Positions 44,683-53,421 of a DNA stretch of 64,000 bases are shown here, in pieces. This stretch comes from Cyclobacteriaceae bacterium (lineage in GTDB: Bacteria; Bacteroidota; Bacteroidia; Cytophagales; Cyclobacteriaceae): NCBI GenBank assembly GCA_026003355.1, contig BPHC01000007.1:62001-126000 (forward strand), written 5' to 3'. Under the pieces are notes generated by a model. That model was not told the origin of the DNA and did not search any database. It saw nothing but the letters and a program-made list of their open reading frames with translations. Made by a program: the position numbers and the translations under genes. Position 1 is the stretch's first letter. Each line of letters opens with the position of its first letter.

Positions 44683-45591
44683 ATGCCGCTTAAACCCTGG
44701 ATAAAAGCCTTTCGGTTGCGCACCCTCCCCCTGGCCTTGTCGTGCGTGGGTATGGGTGCTTTGCTGGCATATGTGCAAAATGCTTTCCGGTGGGATTTGT
44801 TTGCCCTGTGCCTGGTTACCACCGTGTTGTTGCAAATTCTTTCCAACCTGGCAAACGACTATGGCGACTTTATACATGGTGCCGACCATGCCCTGCGTAC
44901 CGGCCCCCGGCGCGCGGTGCAAAGCGGGTTAATTTCCCCCGTGCAGATGCGCAACATGATTGTCGCTTGTACCGCACTAAGCTTCCTGTCGGGGGTGACC
45001 CTGCTGTGGGTGGCTTTTGAGCGCGACCTCCTTCACTGGCTGGTGTTCTTAAGCCTGGGTATGCTGAGCATAGTGGCTGCCATAACCTATACAGCAGGAC
45101 GAAGGCCCTACGGCTATGCCGGATTGGGCGATATTTCAGTGCTTTTCTTTTTTGGTTTTACCGGAGTTATCGGCTCCAATTACCTGTTTACCCGTTCTTT
45201 TCAACCGGATATGGTGTGGCCGGCGTTAAGTTGCGGACTGCTGGCCGTAGGGGTACTGAACATTAACAACCTGCGCGACCGGCAGTCGGATGCCCTTGCC
45301 GGAAAGAAATCACTGCCCGTGCGCTTTGGCCGTAAAGCGGGTAATGTGTATCATGCCATTGTGGTAACTGCAGCGATTATGGCTGCAGCCATTTACGTTG
45401 TTAAACAATATCAGCATCCGGCACAATGGCTTTTTTTGCTGGTTACCCCGTTGTTCTTCCGGAATCTCCGGGCGGTATTCACCAAACCCGAAGCAGAGCT
45501 GGACCCCTGGCTGCGGCAGCTGGCCGTAAGTACCTTGTTGTTCGTGTTGTTATTTGGTGCCGGCCAGATATGGTCGCTGGGGGCTGACTGA
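44683..45591 (+). CDS. menA: 1,4-dihydroxy-2-naphthoate polyprenyltransferase
   Basis: 302 aa UbiA-superfamily enzyme that prenylates DHNA in menaquinone synthesis. The first Asp motif is LANDYGDFIHGADHALRTGP and the second NLRDRQSDALAGKKSLPVRFG; eight or nine transmembrane helices. Menaquinone is the electron donor pool for the cytochrome/nos chain encoded downstream. It starts 2 nt after the DoxX stop. Confidence 0.92.
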   Translation: MPLKPWIKAFRLRTLPLALSCVGMGALLAYVQNAFRWDLFALCLVTTVLLQILSNLANDYGDFIHGADHALRTGPRRAVQSGLISPVQMRNMIVACTALSFLSGVTLLWVAFERDLLHWLVFLSLGMLSIVAAITYTAGRRPYGYAGLGDISVLFFFGFTGVIGSNYLFTRSFQPDMVWPALSCGLLAVGVLNINNLRDRQSDALAGKKSLPVRFGRKAGNVYHAIVVTAAIMAAAIYVVKQYQHPAQWLFLLVTPLFFRNLRAVFTKPEAELDPWLRQLAVSTLLFVLLFGAGQIWSLGAD

Positions 45592-45605
45592 AATCAGGTG
45601 CTGAA

Positions 45606-45649
45606 TTGACTCCCGTCAGCTCCCCGCGCGGGTGCAATGCCTACTTTCA
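45606..45649 (+). promoter_or_regulatory. Fnr-type site and promoter of the UspA-ccoI-ccoS operon
   Basis: Inverted repeat TTGAC-TCCC-GTCAG (45606-45619), nine of ten positions symmetric, matching TTGA-N6-TCA. A -7 element TActTTCA starts at 45642, 29.5 bp from the repeat centre (45612.5), so the site would sit at -41.5. Spacing is the same as for the nos and TauE promoters. Confidence 0.45.
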
Positions 45650-45673
45650 TGCCGTAATTAAATGCCCCCGATT

Positions 45674-46513
45674 ATGAAAAACATACTGGTGCCATGCGAC
45701 TTTTCGGAACAGGCCCGGCAGGCATTCCGCTTTGCGCTGGATATTTCCCGGAACAGCAAAGGTAAAATTCATTTGGTGCATGTGGTGGAACTTCCGGTGG
45801 TACACGAGCCGATCTTTATGCCGGTTTATTCGTTTGAGGAAGTACTGATTAAAGAATTTCGCGAGAAGGCCGAAAAGGAATTTAAAAAACTCACTTCCAA
45901 ATATGCAGTTCAGGGCGATAAAATTATTACACAGATTTTGTTTGGCGGTACTTTTCAAATGCTTTCCGATTACATCCGGACCAACGCCATCGACCTGGTG
46001 GTGATGGGAACCCGTGGGGCAAGCGGCGTTCGCGAAATTCTGGTGGGAAGCAATACCGAAAAAGTGGTCCGCAAATCGCCCGTACCGGTTATTGCCGTTA
46101 AAAAGTATGTGCCGGCCCATACAATTAAGAACATTGTATTTCCTAACACCCTTCATACCGAAAAACAGGAAAACCTGCTAATGAAAGTAAAGGCCCTGCA
46201 GGATTTTTTCAAAGCCACGCTGCATATTGTATGGATAAACACACCTTCCAACTTTACCCCCGACCGCATAACCCGCACTCGTCTGGAGTCGTTTGCCAGG
46301 AGGTTTATGCTTAAAAACTATACCATTAACATTTATAACGACCCCTACGAAGAGTCGGGGATCATAAATTTTGCCCATGATATCGGGGCCGACATGATTG
46401 CCATGGGCACGCACGGACGCAGGGGGGTGGCCCATGTGCTGGCAGGAAGCATAGCAGAAGATGTGGTAAACCATGTGGATTGCCCCATCTGGACTTATTC
46501 GCTTAAAAAATAA
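45674..46513 (+). CDS. Universal stress protein, two Usp domains
   Basis: 279 aa from ATG 45674; an ATG at 45662 would add four residues. Domain 1 starts MKNILVPCDFSEQARQAF and ends DLVVMGTRGASGVREILVGSNTEKV; domain 2 ends DMIAMGTHGRRGVAHVLAGSIAEDV. Both have the G-2X-G-9X-G(S) pattern of ATP-binding Usp proteins. Usp genes are frequent members of low-oxygen regulons. It is followed after 5 nt by ccoI. Confidence 0.9.
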   Translation: MKNILVPCDFSEQARQAFRFALDISRNSKGKIHLVHVVELPVVHEPIFMPVYSFEEVLIKEFREKAEKEFKKLTSKYAVQGDKIITQILFGGTFQMLSDYIRTNAIDLVVMGTRGASGVREILVGSNTEKVVRKSPVPVIAVKKYVPAHTIKNIVFPNTLHTEKQENLLMKVKALQDFFKATLHIVWINTPSNFTPDRITRTRLESFARRFMLKNYTINIYNDPYEESGIINFAHDIGADMIAMGTHGRRGVAHVLAGSIAEDVVNHVDCPIWTYSLKK

Positions 46514-46518
46514 AATCC

Positions 46519-48930
46519 ATGGGTAGTGCTTTGCCTAAACCCCATGTAGCTGACCAGGCGCTGTGCTTTCACTGCGGGCAACCCTGCGATGTACCCCAGG
46601 AATACGACGGCCACATATTCTGCTGTGCCGGCTGCCGGTCGGTTTATCAGATTATCAGCGCCAACAACCTGTGCACCTATTATAACCTGGAGAAAAATCC
46701 GGGCCAACAGCAGAAATATCCGGTTGATGCCGGTGAATTTGAAAGCCTGAACGATCCGTTTGTAAGAAAAAAACTGTTGCTGTTCGACTCGCCCGATTTT
46801 GCCCGGGTTGAATGGTATATTCCCGCCATACATTGTGTTTCGTGCATCTGGCTGCTCGAAAATCTTCATAAGTTGAATCAGGGCATTTTGCGTGCACAGG
46901 TTCACTTTGCCCGAAAAACCGTTACCATCGACTTTCAGCCCGCAAAGATAACACCCGGTATGGTGGCGGCCCTGTTAAGTTCGGTAGGCTACGCACCGGT
47001 TATCCGGCTGCAAAATCCCGCTTCCTCATTCAACCAGACTGCCCACCGGTCGCTTATCCTTAAACTGGCGGTAGCCGGCTTTGCTTTTGGCAACGTAATG
47101 CTGTTTAGCTTTCCGGAATACCTGGGTATGGAGGGTTCGGAAAACATGGCCCGTATTTTTTCATGGCTTAACGTGGTGCTTTCGGTGCCGGTACTGCTGT
47201 ACAGCGGTGCAGACTATCTTAAGTCGGCTTTGGGCGCTATACAGCAGCGGCAAATAAATATTGATTTGCCCATTGCCCTTGGTTTGGTAGCATTGTTCGC
47301 ACGAAGCCTGTACGATATTGTTACAGGCTATGGCCCGGGTTACCTCGACTCGTTTACAGGGCTTGTGTTTTTCCTGCTGGTGGGCAGGTGGTTTCAGGAG
47401 AAAACCTACAGAAATCTGGCGTTTGATCGCGACTATACATCTTTTTTCCCTCTTGCCATATACCGCAAAGAACAGGAAGGGTGGAAGCCCGCGGTGATTT
47501 ATGATTTGGAAGTGGGTGACGTAATACGCGTGCGCAACATGGAAATAATACCTGCCGACAGCGTGGTGGTACACGGCAACGCCTTTGTGGATTACAGTTT
47601 TGTGACAGGCGAATCCAGGCCGGTTACAATAAGTGAGGGCGACAGAGTTTTTGCCGGCGGACGGGTGCTGGGGCAGCCCATGGAACTGAAGATTGAAAAA
47701 AAGACTTCGCAAAGCCACCTTACCAGTCTGTGGAATCACGACATTTTCAAAAAGCCCGGAGAAAGCCGTTACCGCCGGCTGCTTGACACAGCAGCCCGGC
47801 GTTTTACCTGGGCTGTGTTGCTTATCACCTTAACAGCCGGTATATACTGGTACCTCAATGACCCCGGCCGCGTATGGCTTGTGGTAACCTCGGTGCTGGT
47901 AGTGGCCTGCCCGTGCGCGCTTGCATTAACGGTACCGTTTACACTGGGCAGCATGATGCGGCAGTTCGGGCGGCATGGATTTTATCTCAAAAATGCCGAT
48001 GTACTGGAACGCCTGGCCTCAGTAAATATGTGGGTATTCGATAAGACCGGCACGTTAACCCATGGTAAAGCCGGATCGGTAAGGTGGATGGGCGGCAACC
48101 TCACCCCCCACGAGCAAGCGGTTGTGCGCCAGCTTTGCAGTTACTCCACCCACCCGTTGAGTGTGCTAATAGCTGCCTCGCTTCCGGAAACAAACGAAAG
48201 ATTATTGATTTCCCGTTTTAGCGAAATTCCGGGTAAGGGGCTTGAAGGATATTGCGCAGGCCACCTGTTTCGCGTGGGGTCGGCACCATTTACAGGCGCT
48301 ATGCCGGTTGGCGAGCCGGCTGCCACGGTGTTTGTTTCTGTAGACGGACAGGTGCGCGGGTATTTTGTAACCGACACCTCGGTTCGCAGCAATATAAAAG
48401 AAGCGGTAAGCCGCTGGAAATCAACGGTGGCGTTATTATCGGGGGATAACGACACCGACAGGCTGCGTATGCGCAGTTTGCTGGGTGAAGCGGCACCGCT
48501 TCTTTTTAATCAAACACCGCATGACAAGCTGAACTACATCAGCAACCTTCAGGCCGAAGGCAAAAAGGTACTGATGGTGGGTGACGGCCTCAACGATGCA
48601 GGGGCTTTGAAGCAAGCCGATGCAGGGGTGGCAGTTACTGATGATGCCGGTGTATTTACGCCTGCATGCGATGCCATATTGCAGGGCGACAAGCTGGGTT
48701 ATCTCGACAGGTTTGTGCTGCTTGCGGAAAAATCCATGCAGCTGGTAAAGGCCGGTTTTGGGATTTCTTTTTTGTACAATGCCATAACACTGTCGTTTGC
48801 TGTAACCGGCAATCTTACTCCCCTGGTGGCAGCCATACTTATGCCGGTAAGCAGCATAAGCGTGGTTGTATTTGCCACTGTTTCAGTACATTTCACGTTT
48901 AATCGTTACTTTAAAAACCAGCCGCTATGA
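46519..48930 (+). CDS. ccoI: Copper-exporting P1B-ATPase for cbb3 oxidase assembly
   Basis: 803 aa. The N-terminus has the CcoI/FixI metal site CFHCGQPCDVPQEYDGHIFCCAGC followed by a heavy-metal-binding domain with HCVSCIWLLE. Eight helices are predicted; the membrane Cu site is VVACPCALAL, the phosphorylation motif DKTGTLTHGK, and the hinge motif GDGLNDAGALKQA. It delivers copper to the periplasm for cytochrome cbb3 oxidase (and possibly NosZ). The ccoN/O/P genes are not here. ccoS overlaps by 4 nt. Confidence 0.9.
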   Translation: MGSALPKPHVADQALCFHCGQPCDVPQEYDGHIFCCAGCRSVYQIISANNLCTYYNLEKNPGQQQKYPVDAGEFESLNDPFVRKKLLLFDSPDFARVEWYIPAIHCVSCIWLLENLHKLNQGILRAQVHFARKTVTIDFQPAKITPGMVAALLSSVGYAPVIRLQNPASSFNQTAHRSLILKLAVAGFAFGNVMLFSFPEYLGMEGSENMARIFSWLNVVLSVPVLLYSGADYLKSALGAIQQRQINIDLPIALGLVALFARSLYDIVTGYGPGYLDSFTGLVFFLLVGRWFQEKTYRNLAFDRDYTSFFPLAIYRKEQEGWKPAVIYDLEVGDVIRVRNMEIIPADSVVVHGNAFVDYSFVTGESRPVTISEGDRVFAGGRVLGQPMELKIEKKTSQSHLTSLWNHDIFKKPGESRYRRLLDTAARRFTWAVLLITLTAGIYWYLNDPGRVWLVVTSVLVVACPCALALTVPFTLGSMMRQFGRHGFYLKNADVLERLASVNMWVFDKTGTLTHGKAGSVRWMGGNLTPHEQAVVRQLCSYSTHPLSVLIAASLPETNERLLISRFSEIPGKGLEGYCAGHLFRVGSAPFTGAMPVGEPAATVFVSVDGQVRGYFVTDTSVRSNIKEAVSRWKSTVALLSGDNDTDRLRMRSLLGEAAPLLFNQTPHDKLNYISNLQAEGKKVLMVGDGLNDAGALKQADAGVAVTDDAGVFTPACDAILQGDKLGYLDRFVLLAEKSMQLVKAGFGISFLYNAITLSFAVTGNLTPLVAAILMPVSSISVVVFATVSVHFTFNRYFKNQPL

Positions 48931-49118
48931 TGGTAATTGTACTGCTTATTGGTATAAGTGTTTTGGTGGCCGGTGTATTTCTGTTTGTATTTTTCTGGAG
49001 CATGAAAAACGGCCAGTTCGATGATACCTACACGCCCTCGGTAAGAATGCTGTTTGATGATAATTTCCGGCCCGATAAAGATGGGCAGCAGAATAAACAT
49101 GAGCCACAGCAATTATAG
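48927..49118 (+). CDS. ccoS: cbb3 oxidase assembly protein CcoS
   Basis: 63 aa, one N-terminal transmembrane helix (VIVLLIGISVLVAGVFLFVFFWSM) followed by NGQFDD, the CcoS signature, and a polar tail. Needed for cofactor insertion in cytochrome cbb3 oxidase. It follows ccoI with an ATGA overlap. Confidence 0.9.
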   Translation: MMVIVLLIGISVLVAGVFLFVFFWSMKNGQFDDTYTPSVRMLFDDNFRPDKDGQQNKHEPQQL

Positions 49119-49127
49119 CGGGCAGGC

Positions 49128-50117
49128 TTATTGTTCGGGCCGGCGCAGATTTTTCTTAATAATTTGTTTAACAAGTTCCCGGCTTATGGGGTGGCCGGTG
49201 TATAGCATCTCCGATATTTCGCGTACCAGGGCATCCAGTTCCTGCGTTGAGGTGAACAGCGCATCTATCAGCTGGCGGTCGCGTACAGGTAAATCTTCCA
49301 TCTGAATAAGTTGCAGTAGCCCCAATACGCGTGCAACTGGCGCGCGCAGAAGATGCGAGTTTATAAAAGCATATTCGGTAAGCTGAAGGTTTTGCCTTTC
49401 AAGTTCTGCGGTGCGCTGCCGCACAGCCTCTTCCAGATGCCGGTTGGTACGGGCCAGCTCTTCGTTTGCCGCTGTTAGTTCTTCATTGAGTTGCGCAATT
49501 TCGCGGTTCTTTTCCGATAGTTGAAAATTCTGATTACGGATTTCTTTGTTGAGTTGTAAAATCCGGATGTTCTGGTGTACAATGGCCAGTAAATCGGCCA
49601 GCGACTGAATAAACAAGGCATCTTCGGGCAGCCATTCACGGTACTGCTCCTGATGTTCACAGCAAATTACACCGGTAACTTCCTGATTGGTTAATATCGG
49701 GCAGTCTAACATCGACCGGATACGCAGCGGTTTCAGGTAACTTTCGCTGAACTCAGCGGTGTCGGGATGGTTACAGGCATCGCTGGCCGGTATGTACGGT
49801 TTTTGGCGGATGGCTGAAAAATAGGCGGGGTAATCAGTTTGCAGCAACTCGGCAATTTCATCGGTCATACCGTCTGCTTCGTACAGGTAACGCCTCACCA
49901 GGGCGGTGTTCTGCTTTTCGAGTGTCCAGATGCTTACCCGGCTTATACCCAGGGTTTGGGCGGCTGTCTGGCATACAAGGGCATAAATTTTCTGAATATC
50001 CGGCTGATATAGTGCCGGATTGCGATGCACCCTGATCAGCACCTCATGGTAATGGGCCAGCCTGCGCGAAGGGGCTTCTTCAGGAGAAGGTTTGAAAGAT
50101 TCTGAGGAAGCGTTCAT
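49128..50117 (-). CDS. GAF sensor protein with dimerisation/His domain but no kinase catalytic domain
   Basis: 329 aa from ATG 50117. Residues about 45-190 are a GAF domain (IYALVCQTAAQTLGISRVSIW ... LDCPILTNQEVTGVICCEHQ). A coiled coil follows (LNKEIRNQNFQLSEKNREIAQ to LERQNLQL). The end has a histidine-kinase-like H-box, YAFINSHLLRAPVARVLGLL, and stops after its second helix; the HATPase_c domain is absent. It may be a phosphoacceptor, a dominant-negative partner, or a degraded kinase. The gene converges on ccoS and is divergent from the nos operon. Its substrate ligand is unknown. Confidence 0.75.
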   Translation of the reverse strand: MNASSESFKPSPEEAPSRRLAHYHEVLIRVHRNPALYQPDIQKIYALVCQTAAQTLGISRVSIWTLEKQNTALVRRYLYEADGMTDEIAELLQTDYPAYFSAIRQKPYIPASDACNHPDTAEFSESYLKPLRIRSMLDCPILTNQEVTGVICCEHQEQYREWLPEDALFIQSLADLLAIVHQNIRILQLNKEIRNQNFQLSEKNREIAQLNEELTAANEELARTNRHLEEAVRQRTAELERQNLQLTEYAFINSHLLRAPVARVLGLLQLIQMEDLPVRDRQLIDALFTSTQELDALVREISEMLYTGHPISRELVKQIIKKNLRRPEQ

Positions 50118-50201
50118 GGTGCAATATATGAATTTGGACGAGTGCTGCCTGGTTTCAGATTCAATACCCGCCTGTAGTATGACTTTAATCACCTTCCCGG
50201 C

Positions 50202-50244
50202 TGACGGCCCTCATAGGTTACCCGTAGCAGTGCCGCTACCTTGA
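50202..50244 (+). promoter_or_regulatory. Crp/Fnr-type half-symmetric site and promoter of the nos operon
   Basis: TGA-CGGCCC-TCA (50202-50213) with a -7 element TAccTTGA at 50237-50244. The distance from repeat centre (50207.5) to TA is 29.5 bp, the same as at ccoI and TauE. The repeat is weaker here (only the TGA/TCA core). Confidence 0.35.
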
Positions 50245-50270
50245 ACTGCAATTGAAACCACAAAATGTTT

Positions 50271-50741
50271 ATGAAGCACCTGTTAAAAATTACTGTTGCA
50301 GCAAGTGTGGTTTGGGTGGTTAGCTGCTCACCCGAAAAGCCAAGATTTGAAGAGAACAGTAAAAAAAACACTTCAAGCGCGGTAGAATCGGTGGCAGATC
50401 CAACCAAAGGCATAGGCCCGGTTAAACATGTTACCCTTTCCACACCGCTGGATCAGGAACGGGTTAAACGCGGCAAAGATATCTATGAAATGAAATGCGA
50501 GGCCTGCCACAGGCTGGACGACCAGCGCGTGGTAGGACCGGGCTGGAAAGATATAACCAAAAGGCGCAAACCCGAGTGGATTATGAATATGATTACAAAT
50601 GTTGATGTGATGCTGGATCAGGACCCGGAAGCACAGAAACTGCTGGAGCTGTGCCTAACCCGCATGCCCAATCAAAATGTGTCGGTTGGCGATGCACGCG
50701 ACATTTTGGAGTTTATGCGCCGGAATGATGGTGAACAGTAG
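50271..50741 (+). CDS. Cytochrome c lipoprotein, probable electron donor in the nos operon
   Basis: 156 aa from ATG 50271, with lipobox VVSC at residues 16-19 (SVVWVVSCSPEKP). Haem motif CEACH (residues about 77-81) and distal Met in TRMPNQNVS. It is a single-haem class I cytochrome c attached to the membrane. Position ahead of nosZ suggests it carries electrons from the quinol side to NosZ. An ATG two codons earlier is also possible. Confidence 0.88.
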   Translation: MKHLLKITVAASVVWVVSCSPEKPRFEENSKKNTSSAVESVADPTKGIGPVKHVTLSTPLDQERVKRGKDIYEMKCEACHRLDDQRVVGPGWKDITKRRKPEWIMNMITNVDVMLDQDPEAQKLLELCLTRMPNQNVSVGDARDILEFMRRNDGEQ

Positions 50742-50762
50742 AAAGCCTTAATCCCTGTTAAT

Positions 50763-51311
50763 ATGAAACTCTATTTCATCATCCCTTTAACGTTGCTGCT
50801 GGCCTGTTCATCCCGGCAGTCTTCCGAGAATATTTCTGCCGAAACGGCACCGCCTTCGGGCGGTCAGTCATCAGTTATGGATAACACATCCAAACCTGAT
50901 GTGGTGCGCATTGCGGCAAATTCCAATGTGCATAAAACCCTGGTGGCAGCGCTTAAAGCAGCTGAATATGTTGATGCACTGGCTAACCCAGGGCCTTTTA
51001 CCGTTTTTGCCCCTGTTGATGAGGCATTTGACAAGCTGCCGGCAGGCACGCTTGATGAGTTGCTCAAACCGGAAAATAAAGCAAAGCTTCGCGACATCCT
51101 GGAGTATCATGTATATGTGGGCAAGATAACCGAAAGCCAGATTACCGACGGTATGACGCTTAACCAGGTGAACCTGAAAAATGTTACCCTGAACAGGGCG
51201 GCCGACGGCAAGATAACGGTAAACGGATCTGCCAATGTTGTCGGCAGCGTAGAGGCTTCTAACGGCATGGTGTATGTAGTAGATGCCGTGTTGCTCCCGC
51301 CTGATAAATAA
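50763..51311 (+). CDS. Fasciclin-domain lipoprotein
   Basis: 182 aa. Lipoprotein signal LLLACSSRQ with Cys at residue 16. From residue 50 a fasciclin (FAS1) domain: NSNVHKTLVAALKAAEYVDAL, GPFTVFAPVDEAFDKLP and MVYVVDAVLLPP. FAS1 domains mediate adhesion or protein contact. It lies between the cytochrome and nosZ, 21 nt ahead of the latter, so a docking or scaffolding role for NosZ is worth considering, but this is inference. Confidence 0.88.
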   Translation: MKLYFIIPLTLLLACSSRQSSENISAETAPPSGGQSSVMDNTSKPDVVRIAANSNVHKTLVAALKAAEYVDALANPGPFTVFAPVDEAFDKLPAGTLDELLKPENKAKLRDILEYHVYVGKITESQITDGMTLNQVNLKNVTLNRAADGKITVNGSANVVGSVEASNGMVYVVDAVLLPPDK

Positions 51312-51338
51312 ATCTGAAACCTGTAACCCAATTTGACT

Positions 51339-53309
51339 ATGAAAAAATACAATTTTTATTTTATGCTGGCTGCTGCCGCAGTAATGCTATCGGGCGGCTG
51401 TAAGCCCCAGGGACCTGCCGGTGTTACTACCGGTGGGGCTGCTTCGAAAGTTTACGTTGCACCAGGACAATATGATGAATTCTACAATTTTGTTTCGGGA
51501 GGGTTCAACGGACAACTTGCCGTTTATGGTTTACCTTCAGGCAGGTTGTTCAGAAATATTCCGGTTTTCTCGGTAAATCCGGAAAACGGTTATGGCTACA
51601 GCGAAGAGACCAAACCCATGCTCAACACATCGCACGGTTTTGTGCCGTGGGATGATTTTCACCATCCGGCTCTCTCAACTACCAATGGCGAACATGACGG
51701 CCGCTGGGCGTTTGGCAATGCCAACAATACACCACGCGTAGCACGGATTGATTTGTCAACATTTCGTACGGTTGAAATTATTGAGTTGCCCAACAGCGGG
51801 GGTAACCACTCTTCGCCTTTTATTACCGAAAATACCGAATATGTGGTTGCCGGAACCCGTTTTAGTGTTCCCGTGGGCGAGAACCGCGATGTACCCATTA
51901 GTTCCTACAAAGAAAATTTTAAAGGTACCATAAGCTTTATAAAGGTTGATCCGCAAACCGGGCGGATGAATATTGCCTTTCAACTGCGCACACCGGGTTT
52001 TAACTACGACTTAAGTCGTGCCGGTAAAGGGCCATCGCACGGCTGGTTTTTCTTCTCCTGCTACAATACCGAACAGGCCTATACACTCCTGGAGGTTAAT
52101 GCTTCGCGCAACGACAAGGATTTTATAATGGCTGTTAACTGGAAAAAGGCCGAAGAATACCTTGCTGCCGGAAAGGGTAAAACCGAAAAGGTTCGCTATG
52201 CCCACAACGTTTATGACGAAAAAACCCACAGTGCTTCCAGCACTATTCTGGAAGAAGTTACGGTACTGGATGTAATGGAACTGCCCGGTATAGTGTATTT
52301 CCTGCCCTGTCCGAAATCACCTCACGGCTGCGATGTTGACCCTACCGGTGAGTATATTGTGGGCAGTGGTAAACTTGCAGCCCTGATGCCCGTGTTTTCG
52401 TTTACCAAAATGCAACAGGCTATAGCCAACAAAGACTTTGAAGGCGAATTCCAGGGTATTCCGGTTATCAAATACGAATCGGCCTTGCATGGCGAGGTGC
52501 AAAAGCCGGGGCTGGGTCCGTTGCATACCGAATTCGATGCCAATGGCAATGCCTATACTTCGTTCTTCGTTTCATCCGAAATTGTAAAATGGAATGTAAA
52601 AACCCTGCAGGTGCTGGACCGCGTGCCTACCTACTACTCAATAGGCCACCTTTGTGTTCCGGGTGGGCCCACCAAAAAACCACACGGTAAATATGTAATC
52701 GCCTATAACAAAATTACCAAAGACCGCTACCTGCCTACCGGCCCGGAACTTTGCCAGAGCGCCCAACTCTATTCCATTGACGGAGACAAGATGCAGCTGC
52801 TGCTTGACTTTCCTACTATCGGAGAACCGCACTATGCCGAAGCCATACCTGCTGGCATGCTTAAAGACAAGTCGGTCAAAATATATCCTATTGAGGAAAA
52901 CCAGCACCCTTACGTAGCCAAAGGCGAAAAAATGGCAAGGGTAGAGCGCAAAGGCAACGATGTGCATGTGTATATGACGGCCATCCGCTCGCACCTTACG
53001 CCCGATAACATTGAAGGACTGCGGGTAGGCGATAATGTGTACTTTCATGTAACCAACCTGGAGCAGGACTGGGATGTGCCGCACGGCTTTGCTATTAAAG
53101 GTGCGCTAAATGCCGAATTGCTCATCATGCCTGGTGAAACGCAAACCCTGTTATGGAAGCCCCAAAAAGCGGGAATTTACCCGTTCTACTGCACTGACTT
53201 CTGTTCGGCACTTCACCAGGAAATGCAGGGTTATGCCCGCGTTTCTCCGGCTGGTTCCGGCACACCTCTTAAATTCTCAACCGGAGAACCGGCTGCCGCA
53301 AACCAGTAA
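51339..53309 (+). CDS. nosZ: Nitrous oxide reductase, clade II (Sec-dependent)
   Basis: 656 aa from ATG 51339 (a TTG two codons before is less likely). It reduces N2O to N2 in the periplasm. The N-terminus has no Tat motif; it is a Sec-type signal ending LSGGC, so the protein may be a lipoprotein with Cys21. A seven-bladed propeller holds the CuZ His residues, e.g. H108/H109 in WDDFHHPALS. The cupredoxin domain near the C-terminus has the CuA ligands C618, C622, H626 and M629 in CTDFCSALHQEM. No truncation. Clade II NosZ occurs in many non-denitrifying N2O consumers. Confidence 0.96.
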   Translation: MKKYNFYFMLAAAAVMLSGGCKPQGPAGVTTGGAASKVYVAPGQYDEFYNFVSGGFNGQLAVYGLPSGRLFRNIPVFSVNPENGYGYSEETKPMLNTSHGFVPWDDFHHPALSTTNGEHDGRWAFGNANNTPRVARIDLSTFRTVEIIELPNSGGNHSSPFITENTEYVVAGTRFSVPVGENRDVPISSYKENFKGTISFIKVDPQTGRMNIAFQLRTPGFNYDLSRAGKGPSHGWFFFSCYNTEQAYTLLEVNASRNDKDFIMAVNWKKAEEYLAAGKGKTEKVRYAHNVYDEKTHSASSTILEEVTVLDVMELPGIVYFLPCPKSPHGCDVDPTGEYIVGSGKLAALMPVFSFTKMQQAIANKDFEGEFQGIPVIKYESALHGEVQKPGLGPLHTEFDANGNAYTSFFVSSEIVKWNVKTLQVLDRVPTYYSIGHLCVPGGPTKKPHGKYVIAYNKITKDRYLPTGPELCQSAQLYSIDGDKMQLLLDFPTIGEPHYAEAIPAGMLKDKSVKIYPIEENQHPYVAKGEKMARVERKGNDVHVYMTAIRSHLTPDNIEGLRVGDNVYFHVTNLEQDWDVPHGFAIKGALNAELLIMPGETQTLLWKPQKAGIYPFYCTDFCSALHQEMQGYARVSPAGSGTPLKFSTGEPAAANQ

Positions 53310-53346
53310 CCAGGCAGGCTGTTCTTCATAGTTTGCAGGTTGAACC

Positions 53347-53388
53347 CCCTGGATGCCGTCCCGCCTTTGGGCGGGACGGCATCCAGGG
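53347..53388. repeat. Perfect 19-bp inverted repeat after nosZ
   Basis: CCCTGGATGCCGTCCCGCC (53347-53365) is fully complementary to 53370-53388, loop TTTG. There is no U-run after it, so a simple terminator is unlikely. A stem in the nosZ-to-accessory mRNA could lower downstream expression or protect the 3' end of nosZ mRNA. A mobile REP-like palindrome is the alternative. Confidence 0.8.
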
Positions 53389-53421
53389 TTAACCAATAAA
53401 AATAGTTAGCATCTAGCCACC

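Noticed and set aside
53347-53388. The nosZ-distal stem as a rho-independent terminator
   Set aside because: No U-run follows on either strand and the nos genes continue in the same direction.
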